DNA of 64,000 nucleotides from Clostridia bacterium (GTDB lineage: Bacteria; Bacillota; Clostridia; CAKSNL01; HGM11501), in the NCBI GenBank assembly GCA_900766735.1, contig CAAFWO010000008.1, positions 1 through 64,000 on the forward strand, written 5' to 3'. This document shows, in pieces, positions 34,033 through 42,875 of this stretch. Position 1 is the stretch's first letter, and each line of letters begins with the position of its first letter. The notes beneath the pieces are model-generated. The model was not told where the DNA came from. It searched no databases and saw only the letters and a program-made list of their open reading frames with translations. Position numbers and translations under genes: made by a program.

Positions 34033-37000
34033 TTATGCTTTCTTGATTCCGAGTGTGGTTACTTCGCCGTTGATCTTGCATTCGGATTCGATCTCGGTGT
34101 GCTCGCCGTAGCTAAATCCGTCCGCCAGAACGATTCCGGCGATCTCTTTCTCGTTTTTCTTCATTATTTCGGTGATCTTATCGTTTCCGCTCTGGAATAC
34201 GGTAATATGATCCATAACCTCGAAGCCTGAATTTTTCCTCATCTTCTGAACTGTGCTGATGATCTCGCGCACGCTTCCCTCCTCGATGAGCTCGGGAGTG
34301 AGGTTCGTGTCGATCGCGACGGTGACCTTGCTGTCGGACGCCGCCTCGAAGCCGTCAGTCTTGGTGGTCTCGATCAAAAAGTCCTCCTCGGTCAGGTCGA
34401 TCTGTGCTCCGCCTGCCGAAACGGTGTATTTTCCGTCCCTCTCAAGCGAGGAAACGACCTCTGCCGCGTCCGCCTTATTGATGATGCCGATAAGCATACC
34501 CATCTTTTCGGGGTACTTCGACTTTAAGGAATCAAACTTCGGCTTGATCTTATAGCTTACAAGTCCGTCAAGTCCGCTTCTGAACTCGACCTCCTTGGTG
34601 TTAAGCTCATCTTTTATAATGTCTGTGCAGAATGAAGGAAGGGCTCTGTCCGCCTTCACGATCATCTTCGCGATGGGCTGTTTTGTCTTGATGTTGGCCG
34701 TGTTTCTCGCGCTTCTTCCCAAAACGACGATCTCCAATACCTCGTCCATCTCCTTCTCAAGAGCGGGATCGATCATTTTTTCGTCGCTTACGGGATAGTC
34801 GCAAAGGTGAATGCTCTCAGGCGCAGACTTGTCGACCGAGCGGACAATGTTCTGGTAAATGTCCTCCGTCATGAACGGGATCATCGGAGCGGCAAGCTTG
34901 GAAACGGTCACAAGCGCGGTGTAGAGCGTCATATAAGCGTTTATCTTGTCGTCCGTCATCTCTTTTGCCCAGAAACGCTCACGGCAACGTCTTACATACC
35001 AGTTGGAAAGCTCGTCGACAAATTCCGAGAGAGCCTTTGCCGGCTCTGTGATCTTATACTCGGAAAGCTCTAAGTCAACCGTCTTTATAAGCGTGTTGAG
35101 CTTGGACAAAAGCCATTTATCCATAACCGTCAATGCGTCGGTCTTAAAGGTATGCTTTGTCGGATCGAATTTATCGATCTCGGCGTAGAGCACATAGAAA
35201 GCATAGGTGTTCCAGAGTGTGCCCATAAACTTTCTCTGCCCTTCGGTCACCGCCGCGTCATAGAATCTGTTCGGAAGGTAGGGCGCGCTGTTGGAATAGA
35301 AATACCAGCGAATCGCGTCCGCTCCGTGCTTCTCGAGCGCGTCAAACGGGTCAACCGCGTTGCCCTTGGACTTACTCATCTTCTGGCCGTTCTCATCCTG
35401 AACATGGCCTAACACGATGACGTTCTTATAGGGCGCTTTGTTAAACAGGAGCGTCGATATCGCAAGGAGCGAGTAGAACCAGCCTCTCGTCTGATCGACA
35501 GCCTCACTGATGAAGTTTGCCGGGAAGTTTTCCTTAAATATCTTCTCGTTCTCAAAGGGATAGTGCCACTGCGCAAACGGCATCGAGCCGGAGTCAAACC
35601 AGCAGTCGATAACCTCTTTCACGCGGTGCATCTCGCCGCCGCACTCGGGGCACTTGATCGTTACCGCGTCAATATAGGGTCTGTGAAGCTCGATATTTTC
35701 AGGGCAGTTGTCCGACATCTCGCGAAGCTCCGCGATAGAGCCGACAGAGTGGCGGCATCCGCATTTGCACTCCCAGATGTTTAAAGGCGTTCCCCAGTAT
35801 CTGTCACGGCTGACGCCCCAGTCCTGAACGTTCTTTATCCAGTCGCCGAATCTTCCCTCGCCGATGGACTTGGGGATCCAGTTGATAGTATTGTTGTTTC
35901 TGACCAGATCGTCGCGCACCGCGGTCATCTTTATAAACCACGACTCGCGCGCGTAGTAGATGAGCGGTGTGTCGCATCTCCAGCAGAAGGGATAAGAGTG
36001 CTCAAAGGGCAGAGCGCGGAATAATAATCCCTTTTCCTTAAGAGCGGCGAAAACCTCTTTATCCGCGTCCTTGCAGAACATTCCCGCCCAGGGTGTCTCC
36101 TTTGTCATCTCACCCTTGGAGTCGACCAGCTGAACGAACGGAAGGTCATAGTTTCTGCCGACCGATGCGTCGTCCTCACCGAAAGCCGGTGCGATGTGAA
36201 CGATTCCTGTACCGTCCGTCAGAGTTACATAGTTATCGCAGGTGATAAAATATGCGTTCTTTAATCCGATTATATCCCTCGCGAAATCAAAGAGAGGCTC
36301 ATACTTTTTATATTCAAGCTCTTTTCCGCGGAAAGACTTAATAACTTCATAGTCCTCGCCCAGAACGCTCTCGCAAAGCGCCGCGGCAAGAATATATTTC
36401 TCGTCGCCTGACTTGACCCAGACATACTCCTCGTCGGGATTTACGCAGAGAGCGACGTTTGAGGGAAGCGTCCACGGTGTGGTCGTCCACGCGAGATAGT
36501 AAGTGTCCTCAAAGTCAAGGCTCTTAAACTTGGCGATGGCGCTCTTCTCCTTAACGTCCTTATATCCCTGTGCGACCTCGTGGCTCGAAAGCGGAGTACC
36601 GCAGCGGGGGCAATAGGGCACGATCTTAAATCCCTTATACAAAAGCTTTTTTTCCCAGATTTTCTTAAGAGCCCACCATTCGGACTCGATAAAGTTATTG
36701 TCGTAAGTAACATAGGGGTCGTCCATATCGGCCCAGAAACCGACTGTGTCCGAAAAGTCCTCCCACATTCCTTTATATTTCCAGACGCTCTCCTTGCACT
36801 CCTTGATGAACGCTTCAAGGCCGTACTGCTCGATCTGATCCTTACCGTCGAGCCCGAGTTTTTTTTCAACCTCAAGCTCAACCGGGAGGCCGTGCGTGTC
36901 CCATCCGGCCTTACGGATGACGTGATAGCCCTTCATCGTGCGGTAACGCGGAATCATATCCTTAATAACACGCGTCAAAACGTGGCCGATATGCGGCTTT

Positions 37001-37155
37001 CCGTTTGCCGTGGGCGGTCCGTCATAAAACGTGTAATTTTCTTTTCCCTCTCTCTGAGTTATGCTTTTTTCGAATATCTTTTCGTCCTTCCAGAACTTTT
37101 CGACCTTCTTTTCACGCTCTTTGAAATTAAGGTCGGGCGAAACTTTTTCGTACAT
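34033..37155 (-). CDS. ileS: Isoleucyl-tRNA synthetase, IleS2-like
   Basis: 1040 residues. Class I synthetase: HIGH motif as KPHIGHVLTRV, KMSKS motif as KMSKSKGN, CP1 editing domain with LAWTTTPWTLPSNVAL. Length and sequence (FYDGPPTANGKPHIGH, AGWDTHGLPVELEVEK) match the eukaryote-like IleS2 branch rather than the roughly 930-residue IleS1 branch. IleS2 enzymes are known to tolerate mupirocin; resistance here is inference. Expression is controlled by a T-box leader. Monocistronic between T-box and terminator. Confidence 0.97.
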   Translation of the reverse strand: MYEKVSPDLNFKEREKKVEKFWKDEKIFEKSITQREGKENYTFYDGPPTANGKPHIGHVLTRVIKDMIPRYRTMKGYHVIRKAGWDTHGLPVELEVEKKLGLDGKDQIEQYGLEAFIKECKESVWKYKGMWEDFSDTVGFWADMDDPYVTYDNNFIESEWWALKKIWEKKLLYKGFKIVPYCPRCGTPLSSHEVAQGYKDVKEKSAIAKFKSLDFEDTYYLAWTTTPWTLPSNVALCVNPDEEYVWVKSGDEKYILAAALCESVLGEDYEVIKSFRGKELEYKKYEPLFDFARDIIGLKNAYFITCDNYVTLTDGTGIVHIAPAFGEDDASVGRNYDLPFVQLVDSKGEMTKETPWAGMFCKDADKEVFAALKEKGLLFRALPFEHSYPFCWRCDTPLIYYARESWFIKMTAVRDDLVRNNNTINWIPKSIGEGRFGDWIKNVQDWGVSRDRYWGTPLNIWECKCGCRHSVGSIAELREMSDNCPENIELHRPYIDAVTIKCPECGGEMHRVKEVIDCWFDSGSMPFAQWHYPFENEKIFKENFPANFISEAVDQTRGWFYSLLAISTLLFNKAPYKNVIVLGHVQDENGQKMSKSKGNAVDPFDALEKHGADAIRWYFYSNSAPYLPNRFYDAAVTEGQRKFMGTLWNTYAFYVLYAEIDKFDPTKHTFKTDALTVMDKWLLSKLNTLIKTVDLELSEYKITEPAKALSEFVDELSNWYVRRCRERFWAKEMTDDKINAYMTLYTALVTVSKLAAPMIPFMTEDIYQNIVRSVDKSAPESIHLCDYPVSDEKMIDPALEKEMDEVLEIVVLGRSARNTANIKTKQPIAKMIVKADRALPSFCTDIIKDELNTKEVEFRSGLDGLVSYKIKPKFDSLKSKYPEKMGMLIGIINKADAAEVVSSLERDGKYTVSAGGAQIDLTEEDFLIETTKTDGFEAASDSKVTVAIDTNLTPELIEEGSVREIISTVQKMRKNSGFEVMDHITVFQSGNDKITEIMKKNEKEIAGIVLADGFSYGEHTEIESECKINGEVTTLGIKKA

Positions 37156-37169
37156 AAAAAAACCCCCTT

Positions 37170-37403
37170 ATAAATAAAAAAACTGCCCTGCAAGCAGGAC
37201 AGACACCACCTGATTGCGCGCATACCAACATATGCCGCTTCTTAACGGGAAGCTTGCCGTCAAAAGTTACTTTAATTTCACCTTTGCAACTCGGGAGTGA
37301 TCTTCATATAAGCCTACCGGACACCGGGCTCTCACCATCCCCGGCTCGCTTTGCTCTTTCGGAATATACTACTCTCTCCGTCACCGTCTTTAAGTGATCA
37401 ATT
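37170..37403 (-). promoter_or_regulatory. T-box riboswitch leader of ileS
   Basis: Between promoter and ATG lies a structured leader. On the minus strand it shows a Stem I region with candidate specifier ATC (near 37301-37299, in GAAGATCACTCC). A T-box-like AATCAGGTGGTGTC follows, whose TGGT can pair with the ACCA-type 3' end of uncharged tRNA-Ile. The terminator CTGTCCTGC-TTGC... with GCAGGGCAG and T7 (37203-37176) completes it. Uncharged tRNA-Ile should stabilise antitermination and raise ileS expression. Exact stem boundaries are not determined. Confidence 0.85.
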
Positions 37404-37409
37404 TTCTTT

Positions 37410-37438
37410 ATTATACTACCTTGGTCTATATTTGTCAA
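37410..37438 (-). promoter_or_regulatory. Promoter of ileS
   Basis: TTGACA (37438-37433), 17-base spacer, TATAAT (37415-37410). Confidence 0.9.
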
Positions 37439-37484
37439 TATTTTTATTAAAAAGAGGTGCACTAAAAGCGCACCTCTTAAAAAA

Positions 37485-38459
37485 CTATCTCTCTTCTCTG
37501 AAATATGGCAGCCCCAAAGATTCCGGGGGCTGATTTTCCTTCTTGTTTCTCACGCTCGTGATGATAAGAACCGCTATCGTTACCACATAAGGAAGCATAT
37601 TGAATATCGCGACCGAGCTTCTGCTGATTCCCGAAATATAGGAATACGCGATATAAAGTCCGCCGAAGATGAACGAGCCCAAAATGCCGAAATCCGGCTT
37701 CCAGAGTGCGAAAATAACAAGTGCAATCGCAAGCCAGCCTCTGTCGCCGAATCCGCCGTTCGTCCACGAGCCGCCTGTATAGTCCATTATGAAATAAAGT
37801 CCGCCGAGTCCGGCAATCGCACCGCCTATTACCGTCGCAAGATACTTATATTTCATAACGTTGATACCTGCCGCGTCCGCCGTTGCCGGATTCTCGCCGA
37901 CAGCGCGGAGTTGAAGGCCCGCTCTTGTCTTTTTCAAAAACCATGCCGCAAAGAGCGCGATGATTATCGCAAGATAAACCAAAAATCCGTAGGAGAAGAG
38001 CACCTTTCCCAAACCGCCTAATTTATTTGCGAAGGGAAGCGTCGTCTTAAAATAGTCCGCCGTCGTCTTGACCGAGAGGTTTCCGCCCTCGCCGAAGATC
38101 TTGGTGAGCGATCCGCCGAAAAAGTCGCCGAAGCCGACGCCGAACGTCGTGAGCGCAAGACCCGTTACGTTCTGGTTTGCTCTTAAGGTAATAGTCAAAA
38201 AGCTGTAGATTAGTGCCAAGAGCGCCGCGCCGAACACCGCCGACAAAAACGGGATCACGATGCACCAGAAGGGGCTGGGCACGTCGACCGATCTTTCATA
38301 AAGATATGCGCCGATAACGCCGGCCGCGCCACCCATATACATAATACCGGGAATTCCGAGGTTTAAGTTGCCCGATTTTTCGGTGATTATCTCACCCGTC
38401 GAGCCGAACAAAAGAGGCACGCCCTGAACAATCGATTTATTAATTATTGTAGCTAACAT
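37485..38459 (-). CDS. nupQ: Nucleoside ABC transporter permease (NupQ type)
   Basis: 324 residues, about eight to nine membrane helices, BPD_transp_2 family. LPLLFGSTGEIITEKSG-like start (VPLLFGSTGEIITEKSGNLN) and GENPATADAAGINV are typical of the YufQ/NupQ group. It pairs with the next permease to form the channel of the guanosine/purine-nucleoside importer. It starts three bases after the nupP stop. Last gene of the transporter operon; no strong terminator before the ileS promoter. Confidence 0.93.
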   Translation of the reverse strand: MLATIINKSIVQGVPLLFGSTGEIITEKSGNLNLGIPGIMYMGGAAGVIGAYLYERSVDVPSPFWCIVIPFLSAVFGAALLALIYSFLTITLRANQNVTGLALTTFGVGFGDFFGGSLTKIFGEGGNLSVKTTADYFKTTLPFANKLGGLGKVLFSYGFLVYLAIIIALFAAWFLKKTRAGLQLRAVGENPATADAAGINVMKYKYLATVIGGAIAGLGGLYFIMDYTGGSWTNGGFGDRGWLAIALVIFALWKPDFGILGSFIFGGLYIAYSYISGISRSSVAIFNMLPYVVTIAVLIITSVRNKKENQPPESLGLPYFREER

Positions 38460-38462
38460 GAC

Positions 38463-39569
38463 TTAAACCTCCTTATGTTTTTTGTGGAAGTGCACGCGGT
38501 AGTTCACGAAGAACTCGCTTCCGATTATGAAGAACAATATAATGCCGGTCAGTATATCTGCGATACTCTCGTTAAGTCCGCACGCAGTCGCTATCTCACC
38601 TGCTCCGCCCTCCAAAAATGCGATAAGGAAGGAAACCGCCACCATCACTGCCGGGTTGAACTTTGCAAGCCATGAGATCATTATCGCCGTGAAGCCCATT
38701 CCGCCGACCGTGTTCGTGTCGATCGTGTGGTGAGTGCCCGATACAAGCAAAAGACCCGCGACACCGCACAGTGCACCCGAGAGCGCCATTGTGCGAAGAA
38801 TGACCTTTTTAACGTTGATTCCGACGTAGCGCGCGGTGTTCGTGCTCTCGCCGACAACTGCGATCTCATAGCCGTGCTTGCTGTATTTAAGATAGATATA
38901 CATACCGACGGTTATCAGCGCAACGATTATGATGTTTAAAAGATATTTCTGCCCGAAAATCGTCGGCATCCAGCCGCCCTGCGTGTTCATATTGATAACT
39001 CCGACGTGGTTTGAGCCCTTCGGGTTTTCCCACATTACCATAAAATACGAAACGAGCTGCATCGCGACATAGTTCATCATAAGCGTGAAAAGCGTTTCAT
39101 TGGTGTTGAAGTTCGCCTTGAATATCGCCGGGATAAGTCCCCAGACCATTCCCGCTGCAATTGCTGCGATTGCCATTAACGGAATGAGGAGTGCGGGAGG
39201 CATCGTGTTCCCGAAACAGATCATCATTGCCGCGCTTGCAAGGCCGCCGATAAGCGTCTGCCCTTCAGCGCCGATGTTCCAGAACTTCATCTTGAACGCC
39301 GGGGTCACGGCAAGCGAGATGCAAAGAAGCATTGCAAGCTTCTGCACCGTATTCCAGACCTTTCTGGGGGAGCCGAAGGTGCCCTTAAACATCTGAGTAT
39401 ACACCTTGATCGGGTTGTAGCCCGTAAGCAGCACGATCACAAACGCGCAAATGACAAGTGCCAGAACGATTGCAATCAGCCTCACGCCCCAGGACTTATA
39501 CCATGGCATCGTGTCGCGCTTGGAGACCTGCACGAGCGGTTCGTGCATATGCTTTTCATTATTCGCCAT
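38463..39569 (-). CDS. nupP: Nucleoside ABC transporter permease (NupP type)
   Basis: 368 residues with about ten membrane helices, BPD_transp_2 family. Features: NTNETLFTLMMNYVAMQLV, GESTNTARYVGINVKK (the EAA-like coupling segment), FNPAVMVAVSFLIAFLEGG. The start overlaps the end of the ATPase gene by 11 bases, showing translational coupling. Confidence 0.93.
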   Translation of the reverse strand: MANNEKHMHEPLVQVSKRDTMPWYKSWGVRLIAIVLALVICAFVIVLLTGYNPIKVYTQMFKGTFGSPRKVWNTVQKLAMLLCISLAVTPAFKMKFWNIGAEGQTLIGGLASAAMMICFGNTMPPALLIPLMAIAAIAAGMVWGLIPAIFKANFNTNETLFTLMMNYVAMQLVSYFMVMWENPKGSNHVGVINMNTQGGWMPTIFGQKYLLNIIIVALITVGMYIYLKYSKHGYEIAVVGESTNTARYVGINVKKVILRTMALSGALCGVAGLLLVSGTHHTIDTNTVGGMGFTAIMISWLAKFNPAVMVAVSFLIAFLEGGAGEIATACGLNESIADILTGIILFFIIGSEFFVNYRVHFHKKHKEV

Positions 39570-41094
39570 CGTCAGTCACCCCGCTTTTAGTCATTAAAAG
39601 TCCGATCTGCTCTTTTGTCGCCGTTCTTGCGTCCACAATGTCTGTCACTTTTCCGCCGGAGAGCACCATGATGCGGTCGCAAAGCTCCAAAAGCACGTCT
39701 AAATCCTCGCCGACAAAGATAACGGCGACGCCTTTTTTCTTCTGATCGTTCAAAAGATTATAAATGAGATATGATGAGTTAATGTCAAGTCCGCGCACCG
39801 GATATGCCGCCATTAAAACCGTGGGTGACGACGCAATCTCGCGGCCGACTAAAACCTTCTGCACGTTGCCGCCGGAAAGCCTTCTGACCGGGGTATTCGC
39901 ATCAGGCGTTACGACGCCGAGCTCCTCGATAATGCTGTCGGCCAGGTTCCTGGGCGCTTTGCGCTCCAAGAACATCCCCTTACCCTTTCTGTAGCTTCTG
40001 AGCATCATATTATCGATAATATCCATGTTTCCGACAAGACCCATTCCGAGTCTGTCCTCCGGAACGAAGGAGAGGCGCACACCCATTTCTCTTATCTGAA
40101 GCGGCGTTTTGTCGATAAGGTTCTCGGTCTTTCCTGTCTTGGGATCGTCATACATTATCTCGCCCGAATCAAGATGCTGAAGGCCTGCTATCGCCTCCAA
40201 AAGCTCTCTCTGTCCGCTCCCGGCGATTCCGGCGATTCCCAGAATCTCGCCCGAGCGTGCGGTAAACGAAATGTCGGAAAGCAACGTAACGCCCTCGCGG
40301 TTGATGCAGTTGATGTCCTTGACATTAAGACGGTCAACCGGATTCTCAGGCTCTGTTCTCTCGATGTTTAACGAAACCTTTTTGCCGACCATCATCTCGG
40401 TAAGTATGGACTCATTCGCGTCCTTCGTCTCGATAGTTCCTATGTATTCGCCCTTTCTCAAAACAGAAACTCTGTCAGACAAGCTCAAGACCTCGTTAAG
40501 TTTGTGCGTTATGATTATTATCGCCTTGCCGTCGTCGCGCATTCTTTTCAATATTCCGAATAGCTTTTTCGTCTCCTGCGGAGTCAAAACAGCCGTCGGC
40601 TCGTCCAGAATAAGAATATCGGCTCCGCGGTACAGAACTCTGATTATCTCAACAGTCTGTTTTTCGGAAACGGACATTTCATAAATCTTTTTTGACGGGT
40701 CAACCGAAAAGCCGTAGCGCCCGCTTATCTCGGCAACCTTTTTTTCAACGGACTTCATATCGAACTTTGTGTCCTCTTTAAGTCCCAAAACAATATTTTC
40801 CGCTGCAGTGAACACGTCAACCAATTTAAAGTGCTGGTGTATCATTCCGATTTTCAAGTCGTACGCGTCTTTCGGGGAACGGATGACAACCTCTTCTCCG
40901 TCAACAAATATCTGTCCGTCGTCCGGGAAATATATGCCCGATATCATATTCATCAGCGTTGTCTTGCCCGAGCCGTTTTCGCCGAGCACCGAAAGTATCT
41001 CTCCGCGGTTGACCGTAAGCGAAACATTTTTGTTGGCAACAACGCTTCCGAAGGTCTTAGTAATGTTTTTAAGCTCTATCGCCGCATTAGCCAT
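39559..41094 (-). CDS. nupO: Nucleoside ABC transporter ATP-binding protein, double cassette (NupO type)
   Basis: 511 residues with two ABC modules, as in sugar/nucleoside importers of the RbsA/YufO type. Module 1: Walker A GENGSGKTT, signature MSVSEKQTVEI, Walker B ILILDEPTAVLTP. Module 2: modified Walker A GIAGSGQRE, signature LSGGNVQK, then TVLMAAYPVRGLD, where the Walker B glutamate is altered as usual for this family. The ATG follows GGAGG. A terminator-like hairpin (41124-41151) lies immediately before it, so its level is probably lower than that of bmpA. Confidence 0.95.
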   Translation of the reverse strand: MANAAIELKNITKTFGSVVANKNVSLTVNRGEILSVLGENGSGKTTLMNMISGIYFPDDGQIFVDGEEVVIRSPKDAYDLKIGMIHQHFKLVDVFTAAENIVLGLKEDTKFDMKSVEKKVAEISGRYGFSVDPSKKIYEMSVSEKQTVEIIRVLYRGADILILDEPTAVLTPQETKKLFGILKRMRDDGKAIIIITHKLNEVLSLSDRVSVLRKGEYIGTIETKDANESILTEMMVGKKVSLNIERTEPENPVDRLNVKDINCINREGVTLLSDISFTARSGEILGIAGIAGSGQRELLEAIAGLQHLDSGEIMYDDPKTGKTENLIDKTPLQIREMGVRLSFVPEDRLGMGLVGNMDIIDNMMLRSYRKGKGMFLERKAPRNLADSIIEELGVVTPDANTPVRRLSGGNVQKVLVGREIASSPTVLMAAYPVRGLDINSSYLIYNLLNDQKKKGVAVIFVGEDLDVLLELCDRIMVLSGGKVTDIVDARTATKEQIGLLMTKSGVTDDGE

Positions 41095-41123
41095 GTGCCA
41101 TTTTCCTCCTTGCTTTAATGCTC

Positions 41124-41151
41124 AAAAAAACACGGGCTTTAGCCGTCCCGT
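41124..41151 (-). terminator. Terminator-like hairpin just before the nupO RBS
   Basis: Stem ACGGG/CCCGT (41132-41136 with 41147-41151), followed on the minus strand by G and seven T. It lies 30 bases from the nupO ATG and would reduce read-through from bmpA into the ATPase and permease genes. Confidence 0.65.
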
Positions 41152-41167
41152 AATAAAAAAGTAACGC

Positions 41168-41272
41168 CATAAAATCATATTTTTCGCGAATTGCTGTGTT
41201 AAAAAAGCTCACAATCCGTCAGGATTCTTCGCTTTTTTGCCTTGCGCTTCATCGAAAAATCTTGCTTTTATG
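41168..41272. repeat. 105-bp nested interrupted palindrome
   Basis: Four pairs of arms nest around a GTCA loop: CATAAAA/TTTTATG (41168-41174, 41266-41272), ATTTTTCG/CGAAAAAT (41179-41186, 41253-41260), AAAAAAGC/GCTTTTTT (41201-41208, 41231-41238), AATCC/GGATT (41213-41217, 41222-41226). It may be a miniature mobile hairpin or a transcript-folding element. Confidence 0.65.
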
Positions 41273-41422
41273 ATGCCCGATGGACAGTTTTACGCACTGC
41301 TTACTCCTTAAATATTAAAAAGGCACTGTGACTTTAGGTTACAACACCTTTTTCGTAAAACCATTACTTCCTTATCACGGGCCGGCTTTCTCCTGTACTT
41401 TTTTCAGCGGTAAAATGTGTTT

Positions 41423-41447
41423 GGGCGGGGTCGTTCCGGCCCCGCCC
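41423..41447 (-). terminator. GC-rich hairpin after bmpA
   Basis: Stem GGGCGGGG(TC)/(GG)CCCCGCCC with loop GTTCC. On the minus strand it is followed by AAACAC, not a T-run. It is better read as an mRNA-stabilising 3' hairpin or weak terminator favouring bmpA over the downstream genes. Confidence 0.6.
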
Positions 41448-41467
41448 TATTTAAATTTATAACGGAA

Positions 41468-42661
41468 TTATTTCTCAGTGATTCCGTCGATCACAATGTC
41501 AAAGTAAGGAGCGGATCTCTTGGCAGATTCCATGAATACACCGTCCTCAATAACCTCTGTGTCGGGTGTGAAATTATCATCTGTGTCAACGTCAGCCATG
41601 TAGCTTGTAAGGTGCTCGCCGCCTACAGTGAAGTTAGCGGTATCGAATACCTTAACGTTGCCGTCGATAATGTCCTTTTTAACCTCTTCAAGCTTCTCGG
41701 CAGTGCCGGGAGCCGCAACAGCGTCGTTAAGACCTAAGATCTCAACAGAACCGTCCGCAAGACCCTTGCAGAAATCCTGCTCGATCGCAGTGGAGTTCTC
41801 AACAGCCTTTACAATATGCTCAAAGTAGGGCTCCCAGTTGATCTTGGAAGAAATAAGAGCCGAATTGGGACCCCATTCGCGTGTGTCTAAGTTATATGCA
41901 ACGTTCGGAACCTTTGCTTCTTCGCAAGCCTTGGGTGCACCCTCAGAATCAGCGTGCTGGCTGATTAAAACACAGCCGTCAGCGATAAGTGCGTTAGCGG
42001 TTTCCTTCTCTTTTGCTATATCAAACCAGGAGTTTGTATATTTTACTTCCATTACAGCCGAGGGGCAGATGGAGCGTGCGCCGAGATAGAACGATGTGTA
42101 GCCGGACTTAACCTCAGCATAGGGGAACGCACCTACATAACCGATCTTTGCGGTCTCAGCCGTGATGTTGCCCTTTTCGATCATTTCGTTGAGCTTGAGA
42201 CCTGCGGCAACGCCTGCAAGATAACGGCCCTCATAGATCGAAGCGAATGCGTTGTAGAAGTTGGGAAGGTTCTCTGTGTGAGCCTTTGTTCCTGTCGCAT
42301 GGCAGAACATAACGTCCGGGAACTCTTTTGCTGCCTGGATCATGAAATCCTCATGACCGAAGCTGTCTGCAAATACGATGTTGCAGCCTGCTTCAACAAG
42401 CTCAGCCGCCGCCTCATAGCACTCATTGCCCTCAGGAATGTTAACCTTGAACATAACCTGCTCGTCCGTAAGACCGAGAGCCTCTTTAGCTGCGTTTGCA
42501 GCGTCCATGAAGTTCTTGTCATAGGTCGAGTTCTCATCGTGAAGGAAAATAAAGCCGATCTTGACTGCCTTTTCCTCACCCTGCTGATCCTCGTTGTTTC
42601 CGCAGCCGACAAGCGCGAAAACCATGAGTGCCGCGAGAAGTAATGCGAGTAACTTTTTCAT
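41468..42661 (-). CDS. bmpA: BMP-family nucleoside-binding lipoprotein
   Basis: 397 residues. Lipoprotein signal with lipobox ALVGC (Cys20), then a Gly/Asp/Glu linker. The BMP (PnrA/NupN) fold has AVKIGFIFLHDENSTYDKNF, NIVFADSFGHEDFMIQAA, FPDVMFCHATGTKA, EGRYLAGVAAGLK, KIGYVGAFPYAEV and VLISQHADSEGAP. It captures nucleosides outside the cell for the NupOPQ importer. First gene of the operon with its own promoter and a structured leader. Confidence 0.93.
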   Translation of the reverse strand: MKKLLALLLAALMVFALVGCGNNEDQQGEEKAVKIGFIFLHDENSTYDKNFMDAANAAKEALGLTDEQVMFKVNIPEGNECYEAAAELVEAGCNIVFADSFGHEDFMIQAAKEFPDVMFCHATGTKAHTENLPNFYNAFASIYEGRYLAGVAAGLKLNEMIEKGNITAETAKIGYVGAFPYAEVKSGYTSFYLGARSICPSAVMEVKYTNSWFDIAKEKETANALIADGCVLISQHADSEGAPKACEEAKVPNVAYNLDTREWGPNSALISSKINWEPYFEHIVKAVENSTAIEQDFCKGLADGSVEILGLNDAVAAPGTAEKLEEVKKDIIDGNVKVFDTANFTVGGEHLTSYMADVDTDDNFTPDTEVIEDGVFMESAKRSAPYFDIVIDGITEK

Positions 42662-42737
42662 TTTTCATCCTCCGTGTTATTTTTTATTTTCCGAAGCACA
42701 TTATCCCGGCGCATGTCCGGGGCAACTTCGGCTTACC
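42662..42737 (-). promoter_or_regulatory. Structured bmpA leader
   Basis: On the minus strand CCGAAG (42731-42726) pairs with CTTCGG (42696-42691), enclosing CCCGG/CCGGG (42721-42717 with 42709-42705). The fold ends about 25 bases before the RBS. It lacks the conserved purine-riboswitch core I looked for. Confidence 0.4.
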
Positions 42738-42742
42738 TTATT

Positions 42743-42771
42743 ATTTTATAGAATCCCGGGCAAAATTGCAA
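42743..42771 (-). promoter_or_regulatory. Promoter of the bmpA-nupOPQ operon
   Basis: TTGCAA (42771-42766), 17-base spacer, TAAAAT (42748-42743). Confidence 0.75.
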
Positions 42772-42831
42772 TACCTAATTAACAACAAATTTAACAAAAC
42801 TCCAATTCTATTTTTAGTTATTATTACAACG

Positions 42832-42867
42832 AAAGCGACAAAATACGCCTTGGTATTTTGTCGCTTT
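42832..42867 (-). terminator. Hairpin terminator of the PHP gene
   Basis: Perfect 15-bp stem AAAGCGACAAAATAC/GTATTTTGTCGCTTT (42832-42846 with 42853-42867), loop of six, nine bases past the stop codon. The T-run is short. Confidence 0.8.
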
Positions 42868-42875
42868 ATGCTCTT

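Larger units (their letters stand above)
41095..41467 (-). other. Spacer between bmpA and nupO with three hairpins
   Basis: No supported gene; two very short frames with RBS-like leads are present (9 and 17 codons, GTG near 41292 and ATG near 41252). It contains the hairpin after bmpA, a 105-bp nested palindrome and an attenuator, each listed separately. Confidence 0.5.

Noticed and set aside
37170..37403. tRNA gene in the region before ileS
   Set aside because: The paired elements fit a T-box leader with terminator and promoter, not a cloverleaf. No tRNA or rRNA gene was recognised anywhere in the window.
42662..42740. Purine riboswitch before the nucleoside transporter
   Set aside because: The conserved core of the purine aptamer, with its paired loop sequences, is absent. 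Only nested GC stems are present.
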